The translations under genes and the position numbers were made by a program. Below the pieces are notes generated by a model. That model made no database searches. It was not told where the DNA came from and worked only from the letters and a program-made list of their open reading frames with translations. From contig QNQO01005859.1 in assembly GCA_003290165.1 (NCBI GenBank), positions 38,316 through 102,315 of the forward strand: DNA of 64,000 nt, written 5' to 3'. Positions within the stretch are counted from its first letter, which is position 1. Every line of letters begins with the position of its first letter. Below are positions 33,780-46,125 of the stretch, piece by piece. Source of the DNA: Berberis thunbergii. Taxonomy: Eukaryota; Streptophyta; Magnoliopsida; Ranunculales; Berberidaceae.

Positions 33780-36700
33780 TATCTAACATCTGCAAATATT
33801 GCAACAAGCATTAACATCCCAAATGGCGTTAACATTCAAACCATTATTGCTTACATCATCCCATCCCGATAAAGAATAGCTTCCCATTGTTTCATCCTCT
33901 AGTGATCTAATTATGCTGCAAATATTACCAAAAACCTCTTTATTCTAGTTATGAGGGCTATGCCGAGTGCTTTTAATTTAATGTCAATCTTATCTAATGG
34001 CCTCATATTAAAACTATTAGTATTCCAAATCGATTCAACCAAGGCATCAAAAGATGGATGTGTCAACCACATATTAAAAATCTGAAAGGTGTCGTACCTG
34101 CAGTGGTAATGAAGCCAACATGGGAGTATGATTTAAAAATGCGCGATGAAAATGCTCCACCTTCGTATTCGACATCTATGACAGCCAATCATTATTCACC
34201 ATAATCCTGTTAAGTCTGGCTCAATACGATTTCCACCTCGTCTATTGTTGCACCTGGTGAATCACGAGCCTATACCACCACAACCACGAAGCCCACAGTT
34301 TTCAATACAGTTCAAAAAGTCTTTCATACTAGTAAACGAAGGGGCATCTCCCCCTATTTTTTCCTGATCACCGATTACTGTATTAAAGTCCTCACCTACC
34401 ATCCAAGGGGAGTCACGTCACAAAACAAAATTTTCCATGTTCATCCACAGTTCACTTCTGTCCTCAATTGAGCATTTGGCATACACAAATGAAACCATTA
34501 AAGACCTAAAATTTGAATCTGGAACCTTGTAGTTAATAATCTAGTCCGACAATTCCAACACAGAGACCACCGTATCAGATGCCCAAAATAACCAAACTTT
34601 ACCTCCTATATATTCATTAGACCCAAATTCATACAATAATTTTATTCCTACTTCCGAAAACCTACTCGCCTCAATCATCGGTTCTACAATCACAAGGATT
34701 TTAATATTGTGTTCAACAACCATCAATTTTAATTTGCATCGAGTAGCCCTGTTCCCAACTCTCCGAGCATTTCAGAACATTATGTTTTCAATCATTTTTA
34801 ACTATGGATGAAGCAACCGCCTGCCTCGTTAGTCTACGTTCACCTAGCGGGAGGGTCACATTAACTTTTTTTTCAATTGTGCTTCCTTGTTCTCCCTCTG
34901 ATTGATGCCCAATTCTGAACCCGTTTAGGTTTGTGATCCCAACTCCGTTTCTGAACCTACATCTTGATTGTCCACACTAACACATTGGAAGGTGTTGAAG
35001 TTCAAAACCCTTCTTTTTATTTCTACGCACTTCCAAACTTATATCTTTACCTTTCACCAAAGTTTCCTCCCTGTCTGATCTGTACCCAGCTTCTTACAGA
35101 GGAACTCTGTCCAACCCAAATGTCTCCTCTAGCCCATCGTCTCCTCCTTCCCTACTGATACATGCTCATTATCTGGTAACTCAGCTTGCGCCTGATTCAA
35201 ACGGCCTATCGCACCACCTGTTACAACCACAAGAGCAAAATTTTCATCTCTCTCTGACTAGTGTAAGCCTGTTAAGGTTGTTCTCCATGCATTCTGTGCT
35301 ATCCCCATGTTGTTTAGCCTGACCCTCTTCCAATAAATGGTCATTTTCTGCATTCACACCTTCTTGAATCTCATCATTCACTGTTGAAATAGCCTATAGA
35401 ATATCCAAGTTCCAAGCAATTTTCCATATATTTGTAAAAGATTTTGTTTTCTGAACCATCCCTTGAGCCTCCTTTTTTCTCTACACTCACCACACTTCCA
35501 AACCCCTTTGGACTTGGCCCTTCTTCACCTTCCTCCTTGTTTAAATTTTTAGATAGACTTGATTGATTATTTGCCAACACCTCGCCAGTTTCATTCCCTT
35601 CAACAACCAAAACGCTAAACAAGTTTGAAATATTTAACACCAATCTTTGTCTGCATCACCTTTCACTACACCAAATTGATATTTTTGTAACAACCCCAAA
35701 AACAGTATCACTTTTGAAGTGTAACAATTCATCTAACAATTTTAAAAATATTCACAAACAAAATGATACAATAATTGTATCACCATGAAGAGTATGGTTA
35801 TAAAAGTGATACTATTCATGGTGATCCAACTTATTGTATCATTTTTTTTGTGTTACTGTTTTTCATTTTTAGACTAAATTTAGTTTTGATTTAAAATTGT
35901 TTGGTGGATGGTAACATCTCAAAAGTGATACTGTTTTTAGAGTTGTTACAAAAGTGCCAATTTGGTGTAGTGTTTGCGGCCCAATTTGCTCCTCAATTCC
36001 CATTGGTTGGGTAATGATTTATTCACCCTTTTCATTTTCTTTATCACTAACTCCCACATCTTCTAAGCTTTTCTTATTCTCCTTGTTCACCTGTTTATAA
36101 ATCTTTTTTAACTTCCCCATTCTATTATTTTTAACTTTCTCTTCTGTGACTGAAATAACCTCCTTCTTGCACCCTAATCTCCTTCTACACACTGAGTCAT
36201 GGTGTCGTATCATTGCAAAATATTCACAGTACTTGAAACCAGGGAATACAAGCTTTTGCCATAAAAGTTTGTGCCTAAGAAATCAATCCAAATCCTATTT
36301 GGAAGTGCCGCTGACAGATCCATATCTACGCAGATGTGTACAACTTTGGGTATAATGAAATCATGTGTAGTCAACCCTCAGAAAAAACCTATGGAATCAC
36401 CTACCTCCTTCAAGAACACGGGACAAAAAAATTGCAATGGCTAGTCAGGTAAATCCACCCACAATGGCGCACAGATCGGTTCTTCTTTAAGGCTAAAACC
36501 CTAGTGCTAACGGAAAGCTTAAAATCTAACCCCTAGAATCATATAAGAATCCCTCGATAAACCTCTCTTGGCTTCTTCTTCTGTCTGAAATTGTACAAGA
36601 ACTTGTCTAAGCAATAACAATCCCACTGTAACATCACCCATCACTCTCCAAGATTTGTGTATTGTCTCCTGAATAGATTCCAGAGAAAGGCAATAACTAA

Positions 36701-36970
36701 AAAACTTTAGAACTATCAAAAATCGTTCAACACACCTTTCACATCTCTTTACATCCGAAATATTCATGGACGTGGCTGGACTTCCTTCCTTACGAAAAAA
36801 AGTCCCTTTCATCGGTTCCTCATTGACATAAACGAATTTGACTACCCCTAACGCTTGTAGAAAAGTTCGAAAAGGCTTGTTGACTTCGAGTGGGGCGCCT
36901 CCAAGCCCAGCTAGTTGGCCTCCACCCTCGGCGGCTAGAACAGTTGCCATGGCAAAGCTGGAGTCAACCT
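33780..36970 (-). mobile_element. L1-type LINE remnant (ORF1 and endonuclease part of ORF2)
   Basis: On -, 36950-36519 encodes an open ORF1 N-terminus (gag-like, DUF4283 type). It continues with breaks to about 35000 (VDLP, VFPGFKYCEYFAMIRHHDSV). From about 34780 down, the ORF2 endonuclease appears: ILVIVEPMIEASRF, VWLFWASDTVV, SLMVSFVYAK, PWMVGEDFNTVIGDQEKIGG, then FTRCNNRRGGNRIEPDL. Reverse transcriptase is absent; the piece stops near 33780 at the border of the LTR remnant. Frames are broken at several points. A CACTA MITE interrupts it. Confidence 0.8.
35664..35972. mobile_element. CACTA MITE, 309 bp, TSD ttt
   Basis: Begins CACTACACCAAATTG and ends CAATTTGGTGTAGTG, with extended inverted similarity (TTTTTGTAACAACCCC against GTTGTTACAAAAG). 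Target duplication ttt at 35661-35663 and 35973-35975. No coding capacity. It lacks the ACGG..CCGT arrays of A, B and C, so it is another CACTA family. Confidence 0.92.
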
Positions 36971-37119
36971 AATCTCAATGACCCAGATTGGGTTGTGAGT
37001 TTAATCGACATTCAAGATTTCCTTGCTTAAGAAAAAACCATATACTGCCTTGATCGCCCAGATTGCCCATATCTCCCAAGCAGCAAAGCTTTTTTTTTTT
37101 TTCAGAAATTCTAAATGTC

Positions 37120-37277
37120 GAGGAAGTGGGCAAGGAAACGAGCGAGGGGAGGGAGGTGGCGGGGTGGGGACTGTTCACCTCCCTTAGGATGTGTGCCAAC
37201 TTTTTTTGGCAGGTGCATCTCGAGGGAGGTGAACGGTCCCCACTCTGCCACCTCCCTCCCCTCGCTCATTTCCTCGC
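37120..37277. repeat. Long imperfect palindrome, arms about 60 bp
   Basis: The left arm (GCGAGGGGAGGGAGGTGGCG, then GGGGACTGTTCACCTCCCTT) pairs with the right arm (GAGGGAGGTGAACGGTCCCC, then CACCTCCCTCCCCTCGCTCA) across a loop of about 30 bp. Transcribed, it would fold into a near-perfect hairpin. It sits directly upstream of a terpene synthase exon and may be a foldback insertion. Confidence 0.85.
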
Positions 37278-37488
37278 CATGTGTTGCTTACCACTTTGAG
37301 AAAGAAACTAAAAGGCTTGGTGTTGCTTACCACTTTGAGAAAGAAACTAAAGGGGTGGTAGACATTATTTGGTTCAAGAAATGTGCATCTTTTAGAGATT
37401 ATGATTTGCATTATGTTGCTATTTACTTTATGCTTCTAAAGAAACATGGTTATCAAGTTTCATCCAGTAAAACTGACGAAGCATCAAA
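37278..37488 (+). pseudogene. Terpene synthase (TPS-b-like) pseudogene, 5' part
   Basis: Reads VAYHFEKETKRLGVAYHFEK, in which a 41-bp direct repeat doubles the conserved LGVxYHFEKE motif, then CASFRDYDLHYVAIYFMLLK and KHGYQVSSS. This is the N-terminal alpha-domain of class I terpene synthases. Similarity stops near 37485, where LTR sequence begins, and resumes at 56230. The N-terminal RRx8W region is not found. The 41-bp duplication alone would insert a partial motif and shift frame. Confidence 0.75.
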
Positions 37489-37496
37489 CAGTCATC

Positions 37497-38082
37497 TGGT
37501 CACAGCCACACATGTGGCATATGCCAAACCTAATACGAAAAGGCCTCAATCCTGTCCAAAATAGGCCCAAACTAGATCTAGCTTAAATTCAGTCTAATCA
37601 CTGTTCAGCTTGTAAGTCAGACACCCAAGCCTAGATTATGTGAGCCCAACACATTGCAAATCTTGGAGCTCGACACAGGACAATAAGGCCCAATCACAGA
37701 TCTCTGGGCTGTAATAAGCCCAAGATACATTTGAGCAACTCTTGGTCCAATCAAGTATTGGGTCCCAAACAGAGCCAAGTGCAAAGGAAACTCAACATGG
37801 ACGGGAAAGATCTAGAGCGAGATCTCCTCCCTCCATCATGTCCTCGATGATAGAGTCAATAACAGAGTGAAATACTCGCTATATAAAGTGAACAAAATGG
37901 ATGAGAAATATTTGCGCACATGCGACCCCTGTTTTAATCAGTTTACATCCATTCTTTCTCAATTACCTGAATTTATCATCGGACCACTTTCAGCCGCCAC
38001 AATGACGGTCCTTAGCTTACCATTATTCACATTGCAAGTCAAAAATTGACAGGGACGGATTTGGACACATCAAAAGAAATAA
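37497..38082 (+). mobile_element. Diverged gypsy LTR (solo or truncated)
   Basis: Related over its length to the LTRs at 38604 and 54397: CACATGTGGCATA near the start, ATTGGGTCCCAAACAGAGCC in the middle, GCCACAATGACGGTCC and GGACACATCA at the end. It is more diverged than those two are from each other. No internal region or clear TSD is seen. Confidence 0.7.
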
Positions 38083-38603
38083 ATACCCACCTTTCCATAT
38101 GCTAGCTTTCAACACACATGTCGATAACCATGTTAATTGTCTTAGCTTAGCCACTCATGCAACGTTCACGTCTATGCGGATATTGTCAATCAATCTATTT
38201 CTTTGATTTCTCTCTATTTTGTTTTCTTGGGCGAGAAGCAGATCTTCAATTTAGATTCATTACTCGAGGTTTTAGAAGAGTTGTAGTTGTGACCTCAAGA
38301 TACACATTCCTTGAGATACAATTATTGGATGGAATTATATACCTTCCCTTATAAACCTTCATTCAAAATAAATAATAATCAAATATTAAATTCGAGCAGG
38401 TAATGCTCTTCTATATTCCACCAACCTTACCTTCAAAATAAAATATTATATTCAAGTAGGTAATGTTTTTTAATAGATCCACCAACCTTACCTTCCAAAA
38501 TAATAATGTTGCAACTATCATAGATTGAACTTTGTATTTACCTCCGTCATCATGCATCTGCGTGTAACAAATAGATAGAAACTATCAATCATAGGATCGC
38601 AGT
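38083..38603. other. Spacer between two gypsy LTRs
   Basis: No gene recognised. A unit of about 70 bp containing TCCACCAACCTTACCTTC and GAGCAGGTAATG-like sequence is repeated near 38385-38510. Confidence 0.45.
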
Positions 38604-39040
38604 CATACATGTGGCATAGGTCAACCCTAACATGTGGAAGGCATCAACACAATACCAAGCAAACCCATAGTTAAACCATTGTTCAACTCATAAGTTAAGC
38701 ACCCAAGCCCAATTGATGCCAACCCAGGCGGCACAGACCTTAGAGCTTGGCCTATGGCAATAACGCATGAACGAAAATCTTTGTACTGTTGCAAGCCTGA
38801 AATTCATTTGCACCAATTGATTCTTAAATCAATCAAGCATTGGGTCCTAAACAGAGGCAAGTGCCAAAGAGAATCCGTCATGCACATGAAATATCTTGGG
38901 TGAGATCTCCTCCCTTCATTATGCCCTCAATAGTAGGGACAGTTGAGGAGGGAACACTTGCTTCAAAAGGTGAATGAAGGTAAGAAGAAAGGTGTTCTAC
39001 ACATTGCTAATTACTTCTAGTTTTCATTAATCCTAGCATT

Positions 39041-39440
39041 CACTACACCAAAAGGCCCATTTAGCTACACGGAGGTGGCCACGGCCCTAAACCGTTGGCT
39101 TATTTGCCACGGCCAGAAACCATGGCTATAGTGGCTAACGGCCTAAAAAAGGCTTGGCCACGGTTCTAAATCGTTGGTGTGTTTGCCACGGCTAAAAACT
39201 GTGGCTATAGTGCCCAACGGCCTAAAACCGTTGCTAAAATGCACGTGTGTTGCACGTGAAAGTGTGGAGAAGTGGCCACGGTTCTAAACCGTTGGTTTAA
39301 TTGCCACGGCTAAAAACCGTGGCTATATTGGCAAACGGTTTAAAACTGTAGCTAAAAACAATACACCAAAAAGTTGCAACGGTTTAAAACTGTGGCTATA
39401 TCTGCCCACGGTTTAAAACCATAGCTAAAGAGAATAGTTT
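39041..39440. repeat. L-end subterminal repeat array of element C
   Basis: About fifteen ACGG..CCGT-type units, beginning TTTAGCTACACGGAGGTGGC as in element A's L end. It is followed at 39450-39600 by GCGCTTTGG and TTTGGGGAAAAA motifs shared with the leader of A. Confidence 0.88.
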
Positions 39441-39655
39441 CACGCTTTAAAATTGGAGGGAGCAGTTTCGCGCTTTGGCAAAAAAATTTGGGGAAAAACA
39501 GACATGGTGGCTGCGCTTTGGCGAAAGAAATTGGGGGAAAAACACAGTGGAGAAGAGAGCATACTTGGCGAAAAAAATTGGGGAAAAACTAGGGTTTTCG
39601 CCTTGCAGCTCCCTTTCTCTATTTTCGTTTCGATCGTCTTCCCTTCTCTTCCGAG

Positions 39656-40978
39656 ATGGGCAAATCTAGCAAGAAGTCTTAGGTAACACTTCTTCCCCCT
39701 TCTCTTGTATTTCTAATTCAATCGATCGATGTTCTTGTGTAGGTCACTGCAGCCACCCCTGTTTCAGCAAAATCTTCAAAGAAAGGTTTGATTAGAATCT
39801 TCAAAATCGATCGATGTTCGGTCCGGACTGATTCTTCTTCTGATGATGTAAGTGGTTTTTGTTAAAACATTGTTAATGGCGGCTTGTTTTATTAGTCTGA
39901 AGATTTTTTGAAAAAAATTAAATCATACCTTTTTCTATATGGGGTTTTGTTAATTCGGTGTAGGAGCCTGTTGTTCCTTCAAATAAAAAACATGTTTTAG
40001 TTTCTAAGAACACTTCTGTTAAAGGAAAGCCTGAAACCAGCAGTTCTAATTCTGATTATGATGTGAGTGCTTACTCATTCTTGATCTAACAATCATAGAA
40101 AAAAAAGTGTTTTTAAATTATTTTTTTCATTATTTAGGATGTTTTAGTGTAGATTTACAAATGAAAATTAGAGTGTTTTCTATGGGAGTTGTTTCTTGTG
40201 TGTGTTGTAGGAGCCTGTTGTTAAGAAACAACAACCAGTTTCTACGAAACCTGTAAAGGGAAAGGCGAATACTAGCAGTTCTGATTCTTCGGATTTGGAC
40301 AGTTACGATGAATCTGATGACGTGAGTGCTTGGCTATACTTAATATAGCTTTTGCACGTACCATTATTCTCTAATGTGACTTTATTCTATTTGGTTAGAT
40401 AGCGATGATTCTAATTCTGATGATGTTAGTGCGGATACTCTGGTTAATCACTGTTGATACTTGATTGATTTGATATAATTGCTATATCCATTTTATATCT
40501 GCAAATTTGTTAGTTTCTTACTTTAATTTAGTACATGACCATTTGTCATGCCGTTTTAATTTAACAACTTCCTTGGATATCCAAACAGTATTGACATACC
40601 TTCAAAAGCATTGAATCTAATACCTACCCCATACCTTTATTCCCTTTTCTTTGGATGTTGAACATAATCATTGATACTCTTGTGGACCATGTCAGAGTAA
40701 ATTTCGTCTGCATTTTAAAACCTATTTTATGTGAATGTGTGTTACAAGACTTACTTCAGTGCTAGATCCTTGTAGTAATTTTCCTTTTGCTCTTTCGATG
40801 CCAATAATCATTTTGGAAATTTGATCTTATGATGTGTTGGCTTATTCTTAGGAACCCAAAGCCAAAGTGCCAGCCAAAAAGTTACCTGTGGCTGCAGCAA
40901 GGAATGGTTCTGTGGCAGCTCCCAAAAAGAAAGAAGAATCAAGTGATGATTCTGATTCTGATTCTGATGAAGAGGAGG
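39656..40978 (+). pseudogene. Nucleolin N-terminal exons captured in element C
   Basis: Exon 1 (39656-39682) reads MGKSSKKS then TAG at the splice donor. Exon 2 (39742-39784) reads VTAATPVSAKSSKK. Later exons end near 40061 (EPVVPSNKKHVLVS..SSNSDYD), 40321 (EPVVKKQQPVSTKPVKG..SSDLDSYDESDD) and 40978 (EPKAKVPAKKLPVAAARNGS..SDDSDSDSDEEE). Alternating lysine-rich and acidic serine tracts with MGKSSKK are the plant nucleolin N-terminus (rRNA processing). Each exon break falls before an acidic EP-type repeat. The start codon and probable 5' UTR are included, 616 bp from the L end. Confidence 0.88.
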
Positions 40979-41206
40979 TAAGTTCTAGCCGTGTCAAATT
41001 ATTCTTTTGTGTTTATCAAATTATTCAAGTGAGCTTTGAACTGGGTAAGGGTAACATTGTTTTCATAGTTAATTCCAAAGATGAATTCCTAAACATTAAA
41101 CGTATGTAAAATCCTATGAAAATATACTGATATGTTAATAAAATTTTTGGCTTGTTATTTAAAGATTTCTGATAAACAAAAAGTTTAATGATATTGTTTC
41201 TTCTAG

Positions 41207-43294
41207 ATTGATGTTGCAGATCACGGGAAGGAGGATTTTTATGACCCTTTGAGACATTCTACTGCAGATGTAGAAAGCTCTAATGCAGATGTGCAAGATA
41301 TTCCAGGGTTTTCAACCAGAGGGAGGTTTCCTGCTGATGACGAGCTTCAATTGTCAGCAAAAGAATGGGCTTCTTTTAAGCGGTCATTGATGCAGAAGTT
41401 TTCTTCCTCAAAGCTGGTCTCCCTTTCTGCAGTAAGCTTTAGCTGATGCCTGAAATGTACTTTTTCAGTTTTTTGGTACTCTTTAAGCTATGTACAATAA
41501 AATGAAAACACTTGTTTAATATGACCTAACCTGCATGGCACTTGTGCATTTTTAAGAGGTGTCTAGCTTAGCCTCCTAACCTAGTTAGTTGTCCAAAATT
41601 TTTGAAGATAGAGGTTACTGCCTGTGGTTAGAGTCAAGGGCACATGAGCCATTGAACTTCCCTTGAGTTAAACAAAGTTCTAGAAGCGTCCTTGGCTTCT
41701 ACCAAAATTACACTTATTAACCCTAGTTATCAATATTTTATGATATGCATGATACTATACATGATACATACACCATATCTTATGATAAATTGATATAGGA
41801 TGATGCACCATTCTTGTACAAGTGACGTGAATGAATGGATGGATGATAGTGATAGTAAATAACTTGAATAAGTGTTTTTAGGACCTGCTTGCTCGAATAA
41901 GTTTTATTTTATGTTTTATTATATGCTTATATATATTATACCTATTATTTATTTTTTCATGCTTAAATAAGAACACGATACAGTATGATATATCTTAAAT
42001 TTGGTTTTCTGCTACACAGTATGTTTAACATTTTGATTACTAAGCCAGTAAGCCATTAATATATGAATGAAGCAAGTAAGGTTAAAACAGTCAAAGTTCT
42101 TCTAAGAGCTTCTAGTTAAATATCATTTTTATTTAGGGGTTTAATTTTTGGAGAGAGAAAAAAATGAAAAGCAAGAAAGTTCTTAATCATATGGGAGTAG
42201 TTAATTTAAATGGTGTGCCTGATTGTTGATTAGTTAAATTGGTTCTTTCAGATGCATCCAATGTGAATTTGTGACAAATGATGATTTGGGCACTTTGTAA
42301 TTCGTAAAATAAAATGTTTCTTTCGACAATCATTATCCATACCAAATAATAACACACACATACATCAAATGTACTAAATGTCTAAATCATTTAGTCAGTT
42401 CTACAATGAAAATAGAAAAACGTGAAGTGGTTGATTAGACACGCAAAATGTTCTCACCCTTTGACAACTTTAATCATGGAAGTAGCTTGTCATTGATCAG
42501 ATTATTATGTTACCATTTCTAGACATATCTCGTGTATTGGCAGTGATACTGGCAAAACTATTAGAAAAGTATCTGTTATTGCTTCTATGACTGACACAAT
42601 GCATTACTTATGATAATAAATATTAAAAGAGTCAGTTAAACTTCAATTATATGTGTTTGACACACGAAGGCAAGATTAGCCATAAAAATTAGTGACAGAA
42701 GAGAGTATTTCTGAGAGGTATGAGATATGGGTACAGTTGTTGATTTAATTTCTGAAGGACATCTAATGATTTTTCTGAGTGTATTGCTCTACTCCTGGAA
42801 TCATTTGTAAAAACTTAAAGGTATGGGAAATGAAAAGTTAATTTGTAAAATCATGGTTATATCTAATTGGTCTAGTGTTTTTTATTCCCTTTCTTTCGTC
42901 TATGATGTTGGGTCCTTGTTACTCTTGCAGATATCTGATGTAAAAGTCAAAGGTGGCAAGGGTATGACTTCATTAATTATGTGCAAGTTGTTCTGCATGG
43001 TGGAAATTATTTAGTTCATTTGGCTCTGACTTCTGATTCAGAAAGATGCTGACAAGAATAGCTATAACGATTGTATCTTACTTTAGTTATTTGGTGTGGA
43101 ACTTTGCAGCCAAAGAGAAACCATCTACTAGCTTGCATTCAGAAGAGCTAAGTGAACCGCAGAGTGTTTCTGAATCGGATGTCAGACTTATTACAAGACA
43201 GGAGTATGTTTCACGATTACGTGAGCTAAAAGAGGAAATCAGCCGTGCATGGTAGGCTGATGATCATGTAACATCTTTAAAATTATCCGTCAAG
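41207..43294 (+). pseudogene. VPS35L-like (retriever subunit, former UPF0505) N-terminal exons
   Basis: Exon 41207-41431 reads IDVADHGKEDFYDPLR and later SAKEWASFKRSLMQKFSSSK. Exon 42931-42961 reads ISDVKVKGGK. Exon 43110-43294 reads AKEKPSTSLHSEELSEPQSV and ITRQEYVSRLRELKEEISRA, then W, a TAG stop, and DDHVTSLKLSVK in the same frame. VPS35L homologues act in endosomal recycling. Introns are kept. The nonsense codon at about 43253 breaks an otherwise open exon. The parental protein runs on for several hundred residues that are absent. Confidence 0.78.
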
Positions 43295-43632
43295 GCAAGT
43301 ACTCCAATGTCACTACATGTTTCAATTGCAGGTTTTCATGTTAACCTTATGAATATATGGACTTCCATTTAGCCTTTACAACTACATACGTGTATTTGAT
43401 ATATGAATTCTTGAAGAAGTTTTGTTTTTAATCATTCTCTACTTGACTACTCATCATACACGTGTGCCTGCACATTTATAATGTCTTTACATATATTCTT
43501 TATTTGATAATTCTTTATTTGTTGGTAAATGACGGTACCGGATTTTCATCCTATTGGAGTATGTTCTACAATCCTTTCCTGATCTACTATGGACATAGTA
43601 TGATACTGTTTCTTGTCAAGTTATGATTTCAG

Positions 43633-44868
43633 GTGGATTATGAGGAAGCTATTTTCTTATGGCGAGTAGAGAAGAAAGATTTTCTGCTATGGACTGTCAC
43701 TTTCGTTACTACATTATTTCTTGGTATTGAGATTGGTGTTCTAGCTGGAGTGAGTATTTAACTCAGTTGAGGTTATTTGAATCGTCCTATCATCGAAATG
43801 ACTTATGCTTAGGAACTGCAGTTACTGCTTAATGAACATGGAGATAGTCAGAGTCAGGTCATAGGCCAAAAAACTTTTATAGTTCTCATGGAGAATGCCT
43901 TGACGATGTCCCTGTACAAATTATTGTCATAGCTTAGAGTATCTCTAATGGGAGACCTTAAATCCTCCCTCAAAATTGAAATGAGATAGCTACTTTTTGT
44001 TGGGCTCCTTTCATCTGATTGCTCGGAAAACACCTAGTAACTTCTTTCCAGTTTGTAATGACTAATGACAACTCCATCTCTCTTGGATGCTAGAAAAGCA
44101 TATTTAATTCAGCAGACTTTAATATAATTAAATTTTTTTACAAGCATGATGTATTCGATGGATGAAACTAATGTTTCTATAAGCTTCAGAGAAATTTGTT
44201 CTTCATATACATTTATTTATTACTGCTGTGTTATTAATATGATCTAGGAAATTCGACACTGTAGGTGGGGCTTTCACTCGCGTTTGTCATCCATGAATCA
44301 GCAAATCCACATATTGGTGAGTTTTTTTCCCTAGTTTGGGTTGATCTGGATATTTGTACCATATTAATTCCCATGGAGCAACTATTTTCTTATTGTTTGT
44401 CATTTGCACTATGAACATTCTCTCTGTGGCATATCTGAACATCTGAACACGTATTAGAACAATCATGTACTATCTAGAATTGATTCTGTGAAAATATTTT
44501 GAAGTATGCTTTCTGGTTTTCAATGCAGCTATATTGGGACGTCTTCCTGGAACCACTATATATAGAAATATTGAACAGTACCCAGAAGCATACACTTACA
44601 ATGGCATTGTGATTGTTCGGATTGATGCACCAGTTTATTTTGCAAACATAAGTCATATAAAAGATAGGTGAGGCTTAAATCCCTGAATTAGATCAACTAA
44701 CAATTCTGAAACTCCTCAAGATAAACTGTCAACATGTTCAGTTAAAGTGTACTTACCTAATATTACATTATGCTATTAGGCTGCGGGAATATGAAATCAA
44801 TACTGATGGAGCCTCAAAACGTGGACCAGAAGTTGAAAGAATATATTTTGTGATTATCGAGATGGCAC
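43633..44868 (+). pseudogene. SULTR4-type sulfate transporter fragment, four exons
   Basis: Exons 43633-43749 (VDYEEAIFLWRVEKKDFLLW, then GIEIGVLAG), 44265-44316 (VGLSLAFVIHESANPHI), 44529-44667 ([20 protein letters not shown], then [18 protein letters not shown]) and 44780-44868 (LREYEINTDGASKRGPEVER, then YFVIIEMA). They cover the last membrane segments and the start of the STAS domain of tonoplast sulfate exporters. All four exons are open with GT/AG borders. The first nine or so membrane spans and the STAS end are missing. It is the best preserved captured piece in C. Confidence 0.93.
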
Positions 44869-45640
44869 GTAAGTCTTCCATCTTGGTTATTGCAGATTGC
44901 AGATTGCAGATGCATAAGAAAACACCCAACAGACAAAAAGAAGTTACTCATTCCATATAGTATATCTTTTCTTCACTTAAATGCAATCTATGTAATCTAC
45001 TATGAATATCTATCTTACTGATACTTCTAAGGAGCGTAAGCTCATGAAACCTTTTCTTTTGAAAAATGTTAGTGACTACTACATGTTGATCAAAGAAGAG
45101 ATGAAGAGACTTTCATCACTAATTATGGGTTACACTGAAAAACCCTTTCTGAGTATCATCCATCCATCATTTTTTAGTGAATAATGATAGGATGCATTGT
45201 TCTTTATGTAGGCCAAGGTATATGGACATCTAGGTAGCGCACATGTGGCTAAGTAATCATCACCGATATCAGATTCTCTTTACGTTCTTTGTATTACTCT
45301 TCAATTTTCTCAGTCTTTGGATGTGATCAAAGCTTGCTCGACGACAAACCAAAAAAGGCCAGCTTGGGCCTCCTTCAAAATGTCTATTTTGGATTTGCCC
45401 CCTCAAAAGGCATTTAAATAAATTTCTATTCTTTTGTAGTTGGTCCTCTTAAAGTGCAAAATACACTAAAGGCTTTTAAAACAAAAGTATATGTCAAACA
45501 TGCATCATCAAGTTAATTATAGTATTAGTCCATATAGTGCACAATCGTGGAAACATTTTAAGAAATATCTGTCGGAAAAATAGTGCAATGCGTAATCTTT
45601 GAAGAAGTTGATTAATTGCTTTATTTATATCCTTCTACAG
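44869..45640. other. Spacer in element C, no gene recognised
   Basis: AT-rich, without family motifs. It includes intron sequence following the SULTR4 donor, and separates two captures. Confidence 0.45.
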
Positions 45641-45719
45641 GTGATCAATGAGACATTGCGAATAGCTAACACCGAAAGTGGCGTGTTTAGGCGAGCAACA
45701 ACCGATGTAAACATCAAAG
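45641..45719 (+). pseudogene. CYP90A-like cytochrome P450, single exon
   Basis: A 79-nt exon after CTACAG reads [20 protein letters not shown] and TDVNIKG, then a GT donor. It contains the P450 ExxR motif (ETLR) in the form found in CYP90A brassinosteroid C-23 hydroxylases. It is bordered exactly by splice sites, and no other P450 exon lies near it. Confidence 0.82.
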
Positions 45720-46125
45720 GTCAGCCAGACTGCAAATAGTATGGTAGATTACATTACTGATAAATGTTATTCATAAGCTCGTCGAGTAAACTGATGCAAA
45801 TCTCAGATTTCTTATTGACTTGATTGATCAGTGGGAAAGCAGGAAAAACAAACAAAATTTTTTAACATTTTTTTCATCCAAATGATTTAAAAATGTAGTG
45901 AGATCTATGATTTTAGTAATTAACTGGACTTTTCTGACTATTTGAACTTGATATTTAAAGTCATTTCCAAAGTCGATTATATGGTGTATTCTATTAATTT
46001 GTTTTGGTATTGGGGGTGTCTATACTAGCATTACTGACTTGATATAAATGTGCAGGGATCACTATTATCTAACCTCGCTAGTCTAATGTTGATTTACATT
46101 TCCAGATGACTTTTACTAAAGGTAA

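Noticed and set aside
33780..36970. Minus-strand frames read as host genes
   Set aside because: The order ORF1-like then endonuclease motifs (GEDFNTVI, FTRCNNRRG) identifies a LINE.
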